Origin: Bacteroidota bacterium
GTDB taxonomy: Bacteria > Bacteroidota > Bacteroidia > Bacteroidales > Tenuifilaceae
Assembly: GCA_023406715.1 (NCBI GenBank)
Contig: JAEXVC010000048.1
Span: 1-35,049, forward strand
Direction: 5' to 3'
Length of the DNA stretch: 35,049 bases
Translations under genes and position numbers: made by a program
The notes under the pieces: model-generated
What the model was told of the DNA's origin: nothing
Database searches by the model: none
The model's input: only the letters and a program-made list of their open reading frames with translations
Shown: positions 24,312 to 32,780 of the stretch, one piece after another
Layout: every line of letters begins with the position of its first letter
Numbering within the stretch: the first letter of the stretch is position 1

Positions 24312-26096
24312 CTAAGTGATGTGTAATATCTCAATCCCTGGTAATTTCATAAAACAACTAACATTCTTTTGCCATGTACCATTTTTAGTCATCTGGGACC
24401 TACTTGCCGTGAATGAGACTTTCTTTCTAGCTCTTGTTACTGCAACATAAAAGACACTTAATTCTTCTAAAAATGTAAATTCATTCTTCTTATCAATAAT
24501 TAAATTACAATCTGTTTTGCAATTACACTTACCACACAAACCAAACCAATTTGGAAATAAATCTTGTTCCATATCAGGTAGTATTACATAATCCCATTCA
24601 AGCCCTTTAGCTGCATGTACTGTAGATATAACAATTTTAGTATCAAGAAATTCCATAAATTGTTTTAATCCATTATGTTCAAAAGTATCTTTTATAAGAT
24701 TTATTCTATCTTCATCAGAAAGAAATGAGTAATCAATAAATAAGCGTTGCCAAAAAACATCTAATAATTCAAACAATGCTTGGATAATAGCTGAATCATC
24801 TTCTGAAAAAACTTCTTTAAGCCTTTCAAAATGAACTTTTCCGAGTTTTTTTGTTACTCTTTTCTTTGTCTTTATTAATTCAATAAATTCAAATAAGCAT
24901 TTGCGATTGAAATTGATATATTTCGCATCATCGTCTGTAAAAAGTCCGTAAAAGAAAGGTATTTTATTAATTCTAAATGTTTCGATGATATAATCAACAT
25001 TAATTCCTCTTTGCTTTACAAGGATAGATAATTTAGAATTTTTGTCATTCTGTAATGTTGCTAATGCTTTTTTAACAACTTCTAAAGCTTCTGTTTTTTG
25101 TTCATCATAAACCGAAAACTCGACTACTGATTTTAAAGAATTAGGATTAGCAAATGGGGTTATTGCATTTTGCCTAATAATTTTATCCAATTGAAGCATA
25201 TTAGGGTTAGATGCAAAACGATAATTTTTTTCAAGTGAAATGACTTTTAGCTTATACTTTTCAGTAGCATGATTTAATAAATTAGGAATAGCTCCAATAA
25301 AACCATATATTCTTTGAAGTGAGTCTCCCAAAAATATAACATTTGTCTTTTCAACAATTAAATAGTGTAATAACCAGTAACTTAAAATATTAGTATCTTG
25401 AAACTCATCGACAAGTATGCTTGTATAATAATTTTGATAGAAAGTAAGAATGTTTGGATAATCTTTAAACAGCTTAATAGTTAATGTTATAATCGCATTA
25501 AAAGGTATTGCTTCTTTAGACAATAACTTTGAAATCACTATCTCATTATATCTATCAATTTTTTCACTTAATTCTTTTCCTTTGATATTTTTTACTGAAA
25601 TATTAAACTCTGACAGTAATTCAGCATCAGGCAGTGATAAATTCTTAAATGTTTGCATTAATTTGCTTGTATCACTGTCATCAATGGACTGTAAGGAATC
25701 TAAATCTAACAAGCTTGAATGTAATTTTTGCCCATATTTTTTTAATACAGTTCTGCAAAATCCGTGGTAGTTTGAAATATATGATTTGTCTTTAATATTA
25801 ATTTCTTTCCCTACACCTGCAAGAAGAACAGGAATATTACTACTTACATCTTTCTTTATCTTGTAAGCTGCGTTAACACTGAATGTTAATGCAAGTAATC
25901 TCTTTGGGGCTGGTATTTGATTGCTTGCAATCATATAGGCAATCCGACTTACCATTGTATGAGTTTTCCCATATCCTGCAGGTGCTTCAACAAGTATCCT
26001 TTTTTCAGGAGAAAATATAACATCAAGTTGTTTTTCATCGCCTTGATGTTTTTTATTGATGCGTGTTTTAATTATTTCAAGTTCGGAGCTTTCCAT
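24312..26096 (-). CDS. UvrD/Rep-type helicase of a Gabija-like system (GajB-like)
   Basis: A 594-aa superfamily 1 helicase. Motif I is APAGYGKT (38-45), motif Ia RLLALTFSVNAA, motif II DEFQDT (230-235), motif III GDSLQRIYGF (257-266), motif V VISTVHAAKGLEWDYVILP, and motif VI FYVAVTRARKK near the C terminus. A Cys cluster (GLCGKCNCKTDC) precedes motif VI. The ATG at 26096 is preferred over an in-frame GTG six bases upstream because it overlaps the preceding gene's stop as TAATG. With the upstream OLD-type nuclease this matches the GajA/GajB logic of Gabija, where the helicase senses or unwinds nucleic acid and the nuclease cuts. Many UvrD-like helicases act with OLD nucleases, so the subtype is not certain. 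Confidence 0.85.
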   Translation of the reverse strand: MESSELEIIKTRINKKHQGDEKQLDVIFSPEKRILVEAPAGYGKTHTMVSRIAYMIASNQIPAPKRLLALTFSVNAAYKIKKDVSSNIPVLLAGVGKEINIKDKSYISNYHGFCRTVLKKYGQKLHSSLLDLDSLQSIDDSDTSKLMQTFKNLSLPDAELLSEFNISVKNIKGKELSEKIDRYNEIVISKLLSKEAIPFNAIITLTIKLFKDYPNILTFYQNYYTSILVDEFQDTNILSYWLLHYLIVEKTNVIFLGDSLQRIYGFIGAIPNLLNHATEKYKLKVISLEKNYRFASNPNMLQLDKIIRQNAITPFANPNSLKSVVEFSVYDEQKTEALEVVKKALATLQNDKNSKLSILVKQRGINVDYIIETFRINKIPFFYGLFTDDDAKYINFNRKCLFEFIELIKTKKRVTKKLGKVHFERLKEVFSEDDSAIIQALFELLDVFWQRLFIDYSFLSDEDRINLIKDTFEHNGLKQFMEFLDTKIVISTVHAAKGLEWDYVILPDMEQDLFPNWFGLCGKCNCKTDCNLIIDKKNEFTFLEELSVFYVAVTRARKKVSFTASRSQMTKNGTWQKNVSCFMKLPGIEILHIT

Positions 26097-26344
26097 TAAC
26101 ACTTGTCTTTTGCTTGAACAATTAAATCTTTATATATCGAAGGAATTTCATCTATTTTAAGTTTCATACCAATTAGTCTTCCTAAAGGTTGTGATTTATT
26201 AATTGCAAACCATGTAGAATAATATGCTTTCAAAAGAGAATGATTTGTCTTTTCAATTTCTGATAATTTTAGATTGGTGTCTATTGCAGTTGTCAAATAC
26301 CCATATTTTTTAAAAGCTCTTTTGTTTAATGCTTTAGCATCCAA
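26096..26344 (-). CDS. Small protein between OLD nuclease and helicase genes
   Basis: An 82-aa protein sitting between the two main genes. It starts one base after the nuclease stop and overlaps the helicase ATG by one base. The only in-frame start after an upstream stop is TTG at 26344; an ATG nearby is out of frame. The sequence is basic and helical (NKRAFKKYGYLTTAIDTNLKLSEIEKTNHSLLKAYYSTWFAINKSQ) and I do not know the family. The tight overlaps argue that it is translated and functional, perhaps as an adaptor or inhibitor. Canonical Gabija is usually described with two genes, so this is a possible third component. Confidence 0.7.
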   Translation of the reverse strand: MDAKALNKRAFKKYGYLTTAIDTNLKLSEIEKTNHSLLKAYYSTWFAINKSQPLGRLIGMKLKIDEIPSIYKDLIVQAKDKC

Positions 26345-26345
26345 C

Positions 26346-27815
26346 TCACGTTCTGTCTTTCAAAGGGTCATATTCACATATTATCTCCTCTAAAACTGAC
26401 TCTTTCCCTATATCGATTAGAAACATAAGTTCTGCTTCAAAATCGCGCTCATTTGTTTTTAAAAGGTTTGGAATTTCAGTAGGACTATTATCTCCGTCGC
26501 TGTCATTAATACCAATACATGGAATTCTAAATTTTTCGGCAATCTGCAAAAGTTGTGACACCGAATCACCTCCAGCTTGAATTACAGTCATTCCAAAATC
26601 GTCAAAATCAATGCTTAGTTTTTCACCAAAAAAAGGAAAACAACCATACTCAGAATCACCTTCAACAAAGATAGCACAACGAGCAAAAAAGGCTTCTTTA
26701 ATAAATGGGAAATGAAGAAATAAATGCTTATTTAGTTGCTCGTTGAGTTCAAAATTACTACCCGAAATTATTTCTATTTTCTCTTCCTTTTTGAAAATCC
26801 GTACTATTTGCTTGTAATCATTTAATATAATACTTGGAGAGTGTGTTGCAATTATAATTTGCCCAATGAATTTATCAATGCCAAAGAGTTCTTTTACCAA
26901 TAATGCAAAATCAACATTCTCATTGTTAATTACTCGATTTAAATATTTCACTAATGAACGTTGCATGTATGGGTGTAGATGAATTTCAGGTTCATCAAGA
27001 CCTAATACTATTGAAATTGCCTTTTCGCCTGTTTCTTCATTTTCAAAAACGCCTCTTTCTCCACGCTGTTCTGTTATTGTTTGTAATTTATCAAGAATTG
27101 AAAGTGTAACCAATAATAGAAACTGCACACCATATCCACTCTTAGATAAAGTATCGCCCTTGCCGTCTTTTAATGATATTAGTTTAGGTATCAGATGTTC
27201 AATTTCATTTTCTATACTAGCTGAAACATCATAATCTTTAAAAGCTTTTATTTTAAAAAGTTTTGAGTTTAAGTCAGTTATTAATCCTTCTATTTCAGCT
27301 CCATTAATTAAATTTTCTGTTTTTAATTCTTTTTGGTTCAAGTAACTTTTAACAATATTTGTTAGAAATCGACCTACTCCTCGACCTTTGTCAAAATTAA
27401 TTTCAGCTATTGGGTTTCTCAAAGAATCATAGTAAATAAAATTCAAGCATTTCATCAAAGATGCTGCTATATAGGTTTCTGTTTCTTTGTGATAAAACTC
27501 GAGATTGTCATCAGGTGTATTCTGCTTACAAACAATATTGATTTTTGAATAATCATCAAGGTCAAATAAGTCTTCAAAATGTCCAATTTCTTCGTTAGCT
27601 AATTGTAAACTTACATCAATTTTAATAGGCAAAGTTTTATTCGCAAAATCATCTATCCCAAATGCTCTGCGTGAAAATATAATATTTATCAAACTCAGAG
27701 TATTTGATTTTCCAAGATTATTTTCTCCAACAATAAAATTACAAGTTGGGTCGAAAGTAACTTGTACATTATTTAGATTCCTATAGTTCTCAATTGAGAT
27801 ATTAATGATTTTCAT
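26346..27815 (-). CDS. OLD-family ATPase with TOPRIM nuclease domain (GajA-like)
   Basis: A 489-aa protein. N-terminal ATPase: Walker A GENNLGKS (30-37), then a helical insertion, Walker B LDEPEIHLHP, and the switch histidine ATHSP. C-terminal TOPRIM: VEGD with E385 and D387, and GINDSDGD with D438 and D440, matching class 2 OLD nucleases. In Gabija, GajA is a nucleotide-sensitive DNA nuclease. This protein is somewhat shorter than a typical GajA. It heads the leftward operon of three tightly overlapping genes. The helicase partner, position in an accessory block and flanking palindromic sites support a Gabija-like call, though the general OLD class of nucleases is the minimum safe call. Confidence 0.87.
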   Translation of the reverse strand: MKIINISIENYRNLNNVQVTFDPTCNFIVGENNLGKSNTLSLINIIFSRRAFGIDDFANKTLPIKIDVSLQLANEEIGHFEDLFDLDDYSKINIVCKQNTPDDNLEFYHKETETYIAASLMKCLNFIYYDSLRNPIAEINFDKGRGVGRFLTNIVKSYLNQKELKTENLINGAEIEGLITDLNSKLFKIKAFKDYDVSASIENEIEHLIPKLISLKDGKGDTLSKSGYGVQFLLLVTLSILDKLQTITEQRGERGVFENEETGEKAISIVLGLDEPEIHLHPYMQRSLVKYLNRVINNENVDFALLVKELFGIDKFIGQIIIATHSPSIILNDYKQIVRIFKKEEKIEIISGSNFELNEQLNKHLFLHFPFIKEAFFARCAIFVEGDSEYGCFPFFGEKLSIDFDDFGMTVIQAGGDSVSQLLQIAEKFRIPCIGINDSDGDNSPTEIPNLLKTNERDFEAELMFLIDIGKESVLEEIICEYDPLKDRT

Positions 27816-28151
27816 ATACCTTTCCGTTTATGGTGTGTCGGCAGGAAAATAGCTTTTTTGCAAACTTTGGTAGTGTGTCGATTTGTGCGGTTTGCAAATG
27901 TGCTGTTTTGTGCGTTGGCTGTTCATTCTTTTTTTTCTTTATGTAGCAAATTGTCTGCTGTGTCGTTTTTAAGGCTTGTTGCCAACTTACTTATCCATAT
28001 ACCTTTATGCCTCTTTCTATTCGAAGCCGTTAATTCAATAAAACTATAAAAAGTATATCAATAAGTTTATCATTGCATTATAAAATTATACAATAGTTAA
28101 GCGTTTGCAAATTAATAGCTTAAATAAATATTCATTTGTTTAATGTTTGCC
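27816..28151. other. Intergenic region with palindromic site Z
   Basis: No gene is seen. The region begins (27824-27840) with CCGTTTATGGTGTGTCG, which resembles the end of site Y at 23041. It contains a 9-bp inverted repeat, TTTGCAAAC (27857-27865) with GTTTGCAAA (27890-27898), and a GCGTTGGC motif that also occurs near 24272-24279. It probably includes the promoter of the leftward Gabija-like operon. Confidence 0.4.
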
Positions 28152-28400
28152 CTAGGAGGTTGAGAACATATTCCACTCTGCGTAGGCGGGAGCGTTCATG
28201 GCTACCCCCTCCTTGGCGCAGAATATGCAGGCGCTGGAGTTATCAAAAATCATACGGGCTTTCCATATGGCGTTGTTGCACGTGCTAAAGTTACCCAGAT
28301 AAATACTTTTACTGTTTTTTTGCAGAAATGGGCAGCCCTCCTTATGTACTGCTCGGGTTCCCGTAAAGTTGGTTCGTTTTGTTAAATAGTAATCGGGCAT
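28152..28400 (-). CDS. Cys-containing small protein (metal-binding-like)
   Basis: An 82-aa protein with spaced Cys residues: H19/C23 in VHKEGCPFL, C41 in NFSTCNNAIWKA, and C58/C61 in CIFCAKEG. This H-C...C...CxxC arrangement suggests a small zinc-binding fold in a type seen in Bacteroidota hypothetical proteins. No function known. It is divergent from the peptide/CHAT transcription unit. Confidence 0.65.
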   Translation of the reverse strand: MPDYYLTKRTNFTGTRAVHKEGCPFLQKNSKSIYLGNFSTCNNAIWKARMIFDNSSACIFCAKEGVAMNAPAYAEWNMFSTS

Positions 28401-28515
28401 TGTTTAGGTTTTTTGTTGGTTGCTTTTTGAAGTTTTATAGGAAGCGCTGCCAAATTGTTACCTATGTTTTGCCAAAAAAATATTAACAGGCTGAAAAACA
28501 ATTAGATAAATTTAT

Positions 28516-28523
28516 TACTTTTG
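28516..28523 (+). promoter_or_regulatory. Promoter-like box upstream of the peptide gene
   Basis: TACTTTTG fits the Bacteroidota -7 box TAnnTTTG. No good -33 TTTG is seen at the expected spacing. It would give a leader of roughly 190 nt before the peptide gene. Confidence 0.4.
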
Positions 28524-28679
28524 CCTTAACAGCTGTTTAGTTTTTTTGCTTAAATGGTAGAGCTTTGTTGCTTAAAATTCTTTTGGATATACTTAATTTT
28601 AGTAAATTAAAATATTGAAAATCAGTTGTATAATAAAAATATTCAAAATGATAGGTAACTTATTCCCTCCGTTCGGAAT

Positions 28680-28710
28680 GTAACTGTAAAAAAGAACCCA
28701 TAACAGTTAC
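28680..28710 (+). promoter_or_regulatory. Dyad immediately upstream of the GG-peptide start
   Basis: GTAACTGT (28680-28687) and ACAGTTAC (28703-28710) are perfect 8-bp inverted repeats with a 15-base loop, ending four bases before the ATG. In RNA this hairpin would lie over the ribosome loading region; in DNA it could be an operator. Confidence 0.5.
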
Positions 28711-28714
28711 AGCA

Positions 28715-28909
28715 ATGAAAACTCAAAAACAAGCAAAAGGCTCAGTAAATACTTTAGACCAATTAAAGTCACAGTTTAACCATAGCCAAAAGTTAAACCT
28801 TGCCCAAATGAAATCTATTTGCGGTGGAGAGGGAGAGGATAATGGTGGCGGTAATATTATTATAATTCCAACTCCTCCATCAACACCTCCAACCAATAAT
28901 CCTAAGTAA
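28715..28909 (+). CDS. Small peptide with Gly-Gly leader motif
   Basis: A 64-aa peptide. Residues 1-38 read as a leader: basic start (MKTQKQAKG), then LDQLKSQF and LNLAQMKSICGG, where C36-G37-G38 resembles the Gly-Gly cleavage signal of Bacteroidota natural-product/bacteriocin precursors. The remaining 26 residues are Gly/Asn-rich, then IIIIPTPPSTPPTNNPK, lacking typical core Cys or Ser/Thr clusters. A terminator follows, then the CHAT gene 74 bases downstream. No C39 peptidase transporter or modifying enzyme is visible in the window. It could be an exported signal peptide, or a substrate or trigger of the CHAT protein; all of this is inference. Confidence 0.6.
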   Translation: MKTQKQAKGSVNTLDQLKSQFNHSQKLNLAQMKSICGGEGEDNGGGNIIIIPTPPSTPPTNNPK

Positions 28910-28919
28910 ATATTGATTT

Positions 28920-28955
28920 AGGGCATCGACTCTAGTATCGAATTGCCCTTTTTTG
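28920..28955 (+). terminator. Terminator/attenuator between peptide and CHAT genes
   Basis: Stem AGGGCA (28920-28925) / TGCCCT (28944-28949) with an inner TCGA/TCGA pair, followed by six T. It probably limits read-through into the CHAT gene, making the peptide the more abundant product. Confidence 0.7.
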
Positions 28956-28982
28956 TATCATTGCATTGTTCATTTTTGTACA

Positions 28983-31730
28983 ATGCAAAAATCTTGGATA
29001 TTCATACTTCTTATTTTCTTTGGCTTTTCTTTGAAGTCTCAGAATGACTATGTGGCAGGTCAGTATAAAAAGTTTTCTGCTTTTTATAATCAGGGCGATT
29101 TAATTAATGCAGAGCAAGTTCTATTGGAAGTACTAGAATGCAAGGATTCTATATCGCAGGTCTATATTGTTGCTACCTATAATAATTTAGGCGTTGTTAA
29201 TAACCTACTGGGTCGATACGATAAAGCGTTGGCGTTTATAAACCAAGCAGAATCAGTCTTGGTTATTCAAGGAGAGTCGGTGGAACTTGCCGATGTATAC
29301 ATTAATAAGGCGAGAAACTATGGAATAATTAAGGAGTATGGTAAGGCAATAGATTTTCTCAACCAGGCATTAAAGTTTTATCAAGCACAACCTAAGCCAA
29401 GTAAAAATCTATACTATAAAATTTCTACTGGTTATTTAAACCTTGGCCTTACCTACTATGAAAAAGGCGAGTTCTCTGAAGCTTTGCGATTTCTTCATCA
29501 AAGTTGTAATTTAAAGGAGAAGTTTAAACTATCGGAAAAGGCTTTGGTTTACCTAAATCTTGCAAAGGTTTATGTTAAACTTACAGATAATGTAAATGCC
29601 GAGAAATTTTTTCTTAAAAGCATAGAGTCCTTTAACAGCGAGTTTGGCCCCGATTACTACCGGATAACCAGCGTGCTATTCGATTATGGTCTTTTTCTCC
29701 GTTCCACTGGGCGTAAGCAGGAGTCGCTTCAGGTTCATCAAAGGGCGCTGGAGGTTTGCCTTAAAAACTACGGGGCTAAGCATCCGTTTGTTTCGTTGGC
29801 CTACAAGTTGTTGGGCGATTACTATACCGAGGAAAAGGAATACCCTAAGGCGTTGGAATTTTACCAGAAGGCACTTGTTGCGGTTGTCCGCGATTTTAAC
29901 GATACAAATATCTTCTCCAATCCAACCGTGGGTTCGGCAATTTTTAGCTATCGCCTGCTCGATAACCTAAAGGGTAAGGCTCAAGCTTTTGCTCTGTATA
30001 GTGAGCAACAGAAAAACGAGGGTAAAAGGTTGGAGTTTTTGCAGGGCGGTTACCAAACCATTAACTTGGCGCTAGAGGTTATTGAGAAAATCCGTAGCGA
30101 GTACCTCTCGGTGGAGAGCAAGCTGTATTTAGCACAAAACGAGAAGGATACCTACCTGTCGGCCATAGAAATTGCCAGCTTAATGCATGCCCTTACAGGC
30201 GACCAGAAGTACGTAGAGCGAATGTACGGTATATCCAGCTTAAGTAAGGCTCGGGTACTAACCGACGAGATTGCCGATAATGAGTTGCTCTACAGTAAAA
30301 CCACTTCCGACACTATTCTTTTAAGGCGTAACGAACTACTATCGCAAATTTTTTCGTACAACAAGCTTATACAGGACGAATCCCAAAAAACCAAACCCGA
30401 CTCACAGAAAATTGAACTTTGGAAGGATAAAATTTTCCAGTTAAACCGTGCAAGTGAGCAGAACTATGGGGATATAAGGAGCCTTTCAAGCCTATTCAAT
30501 GAGCAGGTTATTAAAGCTAAACCGTTGGAGTTTTCGGAGATAAAACGCAAGCTAAGTTCAACCGAAACTATTGTGGAGTATTTTATTCCACATAGGTATA
30601 ATAACGGTAAGCGCGATTTCTACATTTTTACACTCAATCGTAAGGGAATTAAGTATGCTAAGGTGCAGGTGGATTCGCTTTTTTCAAATAATGTAAGTGC
30701 TATAAAGCAAGCAGCGGTTAAGGCCGATTTTAGCCAATCCACCGATGTTTACAGTTCCTACATTAATGCGTTGGCATACATGTACCAGAATTTAGTTAGC
30801 CCCATAAAGGAGAACATTGCAGGAACCAGTTTGGTTATTATCCCCGACGAGGAGCTTTCCTATTTGCCCTTCGAGGCATTTATTAAGGAATTACCCCAAA
30901 GGAAAAGGTTTGGTTTCGATGGGTTAAAGTTTTTAATTTTTGATTACTCTATAGCCTATTCCTATTCTACATCTTTCTACTATTCTGGAGGTAAAAAGGG
31001 TACCAACAGGCTAAACTCTTTTATCCCCGACTACACAACGGCTTCGTTTGCTTCAAACTCGTTGGCAAACTTGCTGGGCGCAAAAACGGAGACTCGCGGA
31101 GCGAATAATTTCTTTGTTGGAACCGAGTACTCAGGGGGTAAGGCTACCGAGAGTGCATTTAAATCGACCTTGACCCAAAACTCAGTTTTGCACCTTGCAA
31201 TGCATTCGGCCACCGATACGCTGGATTCAAAGTATTCATATTTGATTTTTGATAACAACCAGGATTCCCTTGACGACGGAAAGCTATACAACTACGAGAT
31301 TAGTATGAATAGGGTGGAGTCGCCAATGGTTGTTCTTAGTGCCTGCAACACAGGCACAGGAACTTTGTACCATGGCGAGGGAATTATGAGTCTAGGAAGG
31401 AGTTTCTTCCTTGCAGGTGCATCGTCCGTTGTAAACACGCTTTGGGATGTTAACGATGAGGCCAGTTCGTTTATTATGGCCGAGTTCTACTGGAACTTAT
31501 CAAAGGGAATAACCAAGGACGAAGCCATGCGATTGGCAAAGCTGAAATATCTGGAGAACTCAACCCCAACCTACTCAAATCCATACTTCTGGGCTTCGTA
31601 CCAAGTGCTTGGCAATAAATTACCTATACAGGGAAACCCTTATCGTAATTTATGGTATGTAGCAATAGTTGTGGCTTCCGCTGCGATATTTTTAGTTTAT
31701 ATGCGTTACCGCAAGAGGTGGAGACATTAA
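28983..31730 (+). CDS. Exported TPR-CHAT (caspase-like) membrane protein
   Basis: A 915-aa protein. The ATG at 28983 is chosen over one 30 bases upstream because it starts a clean signal peptide (MQKSWIFILLIFFGFSLKSQ). Residues 25-400 are tetratricopeptide repeats (GRYDKALAFINQAES, GEFSEALRFLHQ, EYPKALEFYQKAL). About 500-860 is a CHAT domain with the catalytic dyad His741 in LHLAMHSATD and Cys788 in VVLSACNTGTG, followed by SLGRSFFLAGASSVVNTLW. The C terminus has one membrane helix (LWYVAIVVASAAIFLVYM) and a basic tail. By this topology TPR and CHAT face the periplasm. CHAT proteins are caspase/separase-like proteases; TPR-CHAT proteins serve as signal-activated proteases in several defence systems. 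The convergent sigma/anti-sigma pair suggests a signalling role. Confidence 0.88.
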   Translation: MQKSWIFILLIFFGFSLKSQNDYVAGQYKKFSAFYNQGDLINAEQVLLEVLECKDSISQVYIVATYNNLGVVNNLLGRYDKALAFINQAESVLVIQGESVELADVYINKARNYGIIKEYGKAIDFLNQALKFYQAQPKPSKNLYYKISTGYLNLGLTYYEKGEFSEALRFLHQSCNLKEKFKLSEKALVYLNLAKVYVKLTDNVNAEKFFLKSIESFNSEFGPDYYRITSVLFDYGLFLRSTGRKQESLQVHQRALEVCLKNYGAKHPFVSLAYKLLGDYYTEEKEYPKALEFYQKALVAVVRDFNDTNIFSNPTVGSAIFSYRLLDNLKGKAQAFALYSEQQKNEGKRLEFLQGGYQTINLALEVIEKIRSEYLSVESKLYLAQNEKDTYLSAIEIASLMHALTGDQKYVERMYGISSLSKARVLTDEIADNELLYSKTTSDTILLRRNELLSQIFSYNKLIQDESQKTKPDSQKIELWKDKIFQLNRASEQNYGDIRSLSSLFNEQVIKAKPLEFSEIKRKLSSTETIVEYFIPHRYNNGKRDFYIFTLNRKGIKYAKVQVDSLFSNNVSAIKQAAVKADFSQSTDVYSSYINALAYMYQNLVSPIKENIAGTSLVIIPDEELSYLPFEAFIKELPQRKRFGFDGLKFLIFDYSIAYSYSTSFYYSGGKKGTNRLNSFIPDYTTASFASNSLANLLGAKTETRGANNFFVGTEYSGGKATESAFKSTLTQNSVLHLAMHSATDTLDSKYSYLIFDNNQDSLDDGKLYNYEISMNRVESPMVVLSACNTGTGTLYHGEGIMSLGRSFFLAGASSVVNTLWDVNDEASSFIMAEFYWNLSKGITKDEAMRLAKLKYLENSTPTYSNPYFWASYQVLGNKLPIQGNPYRNLWYVAIVVASAAIFLVYMRYRKRWRH

Positions 31731-31758
31731 AGAGTAGGAAACGTTTTTTCTACTTCTA

Positions 31759-32763
31759 TTAGTCCAGCTTCTTAAGTATTTTGACAGCTTGGCTTTTGTA
31801 GTAGTTAGAGTTCTCTTTTAAGTCAGTAAAATAGCTTATCGATTTTAAAGTGTCTCCTGTTTTTAGGTAAGTTAACCCAAGATACCATTGTGCTTCGGTT
31901 GAGAAATCCCGGTTTTTCTTAACTACCTCGTCTAAAAGTTCTATGGCCTTACTGTAATTACCCAGCTCAATTTGCGATAGGCCCGCAAAGAAGTATGGAG
32001 CAACGTTGAATGTATCGGATTTCATCAATAGTTCAAATTCAATAGCAGCCAGTTCGTAGTTGCCCTGCCTGTAATTAACAATGGCTTGGTTGTAGTTGAC
32101 TGTATTCTCGTCGTCGCTACGGGTAACGGAGGTAAATGCTTGGTATGGCTTATAGTTTGTTTCAAATAAATTTTGAGGACTAGACGGCGCAATAAAAGAA
32201 CGCACAACGAAGAAAAGAGCAAGCGTAGCAGCGGCCGAAATGCTTATAGTCCTTGTTAAGGTTGTTTTATACCACGATATCTTTAGTTCGTTAGGTTTCT
32301 CTTGGGTTTTCTGAATAAGCGATTCCTGAACATATTGAGTTACCTCTTTGTGCTTAATGCTAGCAAAACCAGTTTGGCTATTATCCCAATCTTGAACCCA
32401 ATCAGCGGTTATCTTGTCAACACCCTTCTCGTTAATTTCGCTTTCAATTTGGGCAATCTCCTTCTCCTCGTCAGTCATTAAAGCTTCGCTTATAAATGCT
32501 TTTATATCGCTATGCTTTGCCGACTCGTTGTTGTATTCAGCCACAAATTTTTTCGACTCGTTGTCTATGTCTTTAAGGTTGATATCTTCGTTCACATCTT
32601 CAATGTCGAGTTTTGCTCGCATTGCTTTATCTACTGAATTTAACAGGTTGAAATCAAACCTTAGGTCTTTATCTTTTGCTAGTTCATCCTCAAACTTCAA
32701 CATTTCCGATTCGGAAAGGTTGCCGTCCTTATAGTCTATAACGTATTTAATAGAGTTGTTCAT
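31759..32763 (-). CDS. Anti-sigma-like single-pass membrane TPR protein
   Basis: A 334-aa protein. The N-terminal 165 residues are acidic and helical, starting MNNSIKYVIDYKDGNLSESE, which resembles the opening of membrane-bound anti-sigma factors in Bacteroidota. One membrane helix (about 171-190, RTISISAAATLALFFVVRSF) follows. The C-terminal 120 residues contain TPR-like repeats (NYNQAIVNYRQGNYELAAIEFELL, ELGNYSKAIELLDEV, KTGDTLKSISYFTDL) expected outside the cytoplasm. It lies 17 bases downstream of the sigma gene on the same strand, the normal place for an anti-sigma factor. It ends 28 bases from the convergent CHAT gene. No classical zinc anti-sigma (HxxxCxxC) motif is present. Confidence 0.75.
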   Translation of the reverse strand: MNNSIKYVIDYKDGNLSESEMLKFEDELAKDKDLRFDFNLLNSVDKAMRAKLDIEDVNEDINLKDIDNESKKFVAEYNNESAKHSDIKAFISEALMTDEEKEIAQIESEINEKGVDKITADWVQDWDNSQTGFASIKHKEVTQYVQESLIQKTQEKPNELKISWYKTTLTRTISISAAATLALFFVVRSFIAPSSPQNLFETNYKPYQAFTSVTRSDDENTVNYNQAIVNYRQGNYELAAIEFELLMKSDTFNVAPYFFAGLSQIELGNYSKAIELLDEVVKKNRDFSTEAQWYLGLTYLKTGDTLKSISYFTDLKENSNYYKSQAVKILKKLD

Positions 32764-32780
32764 AAAGGAGTTTATAAGGG

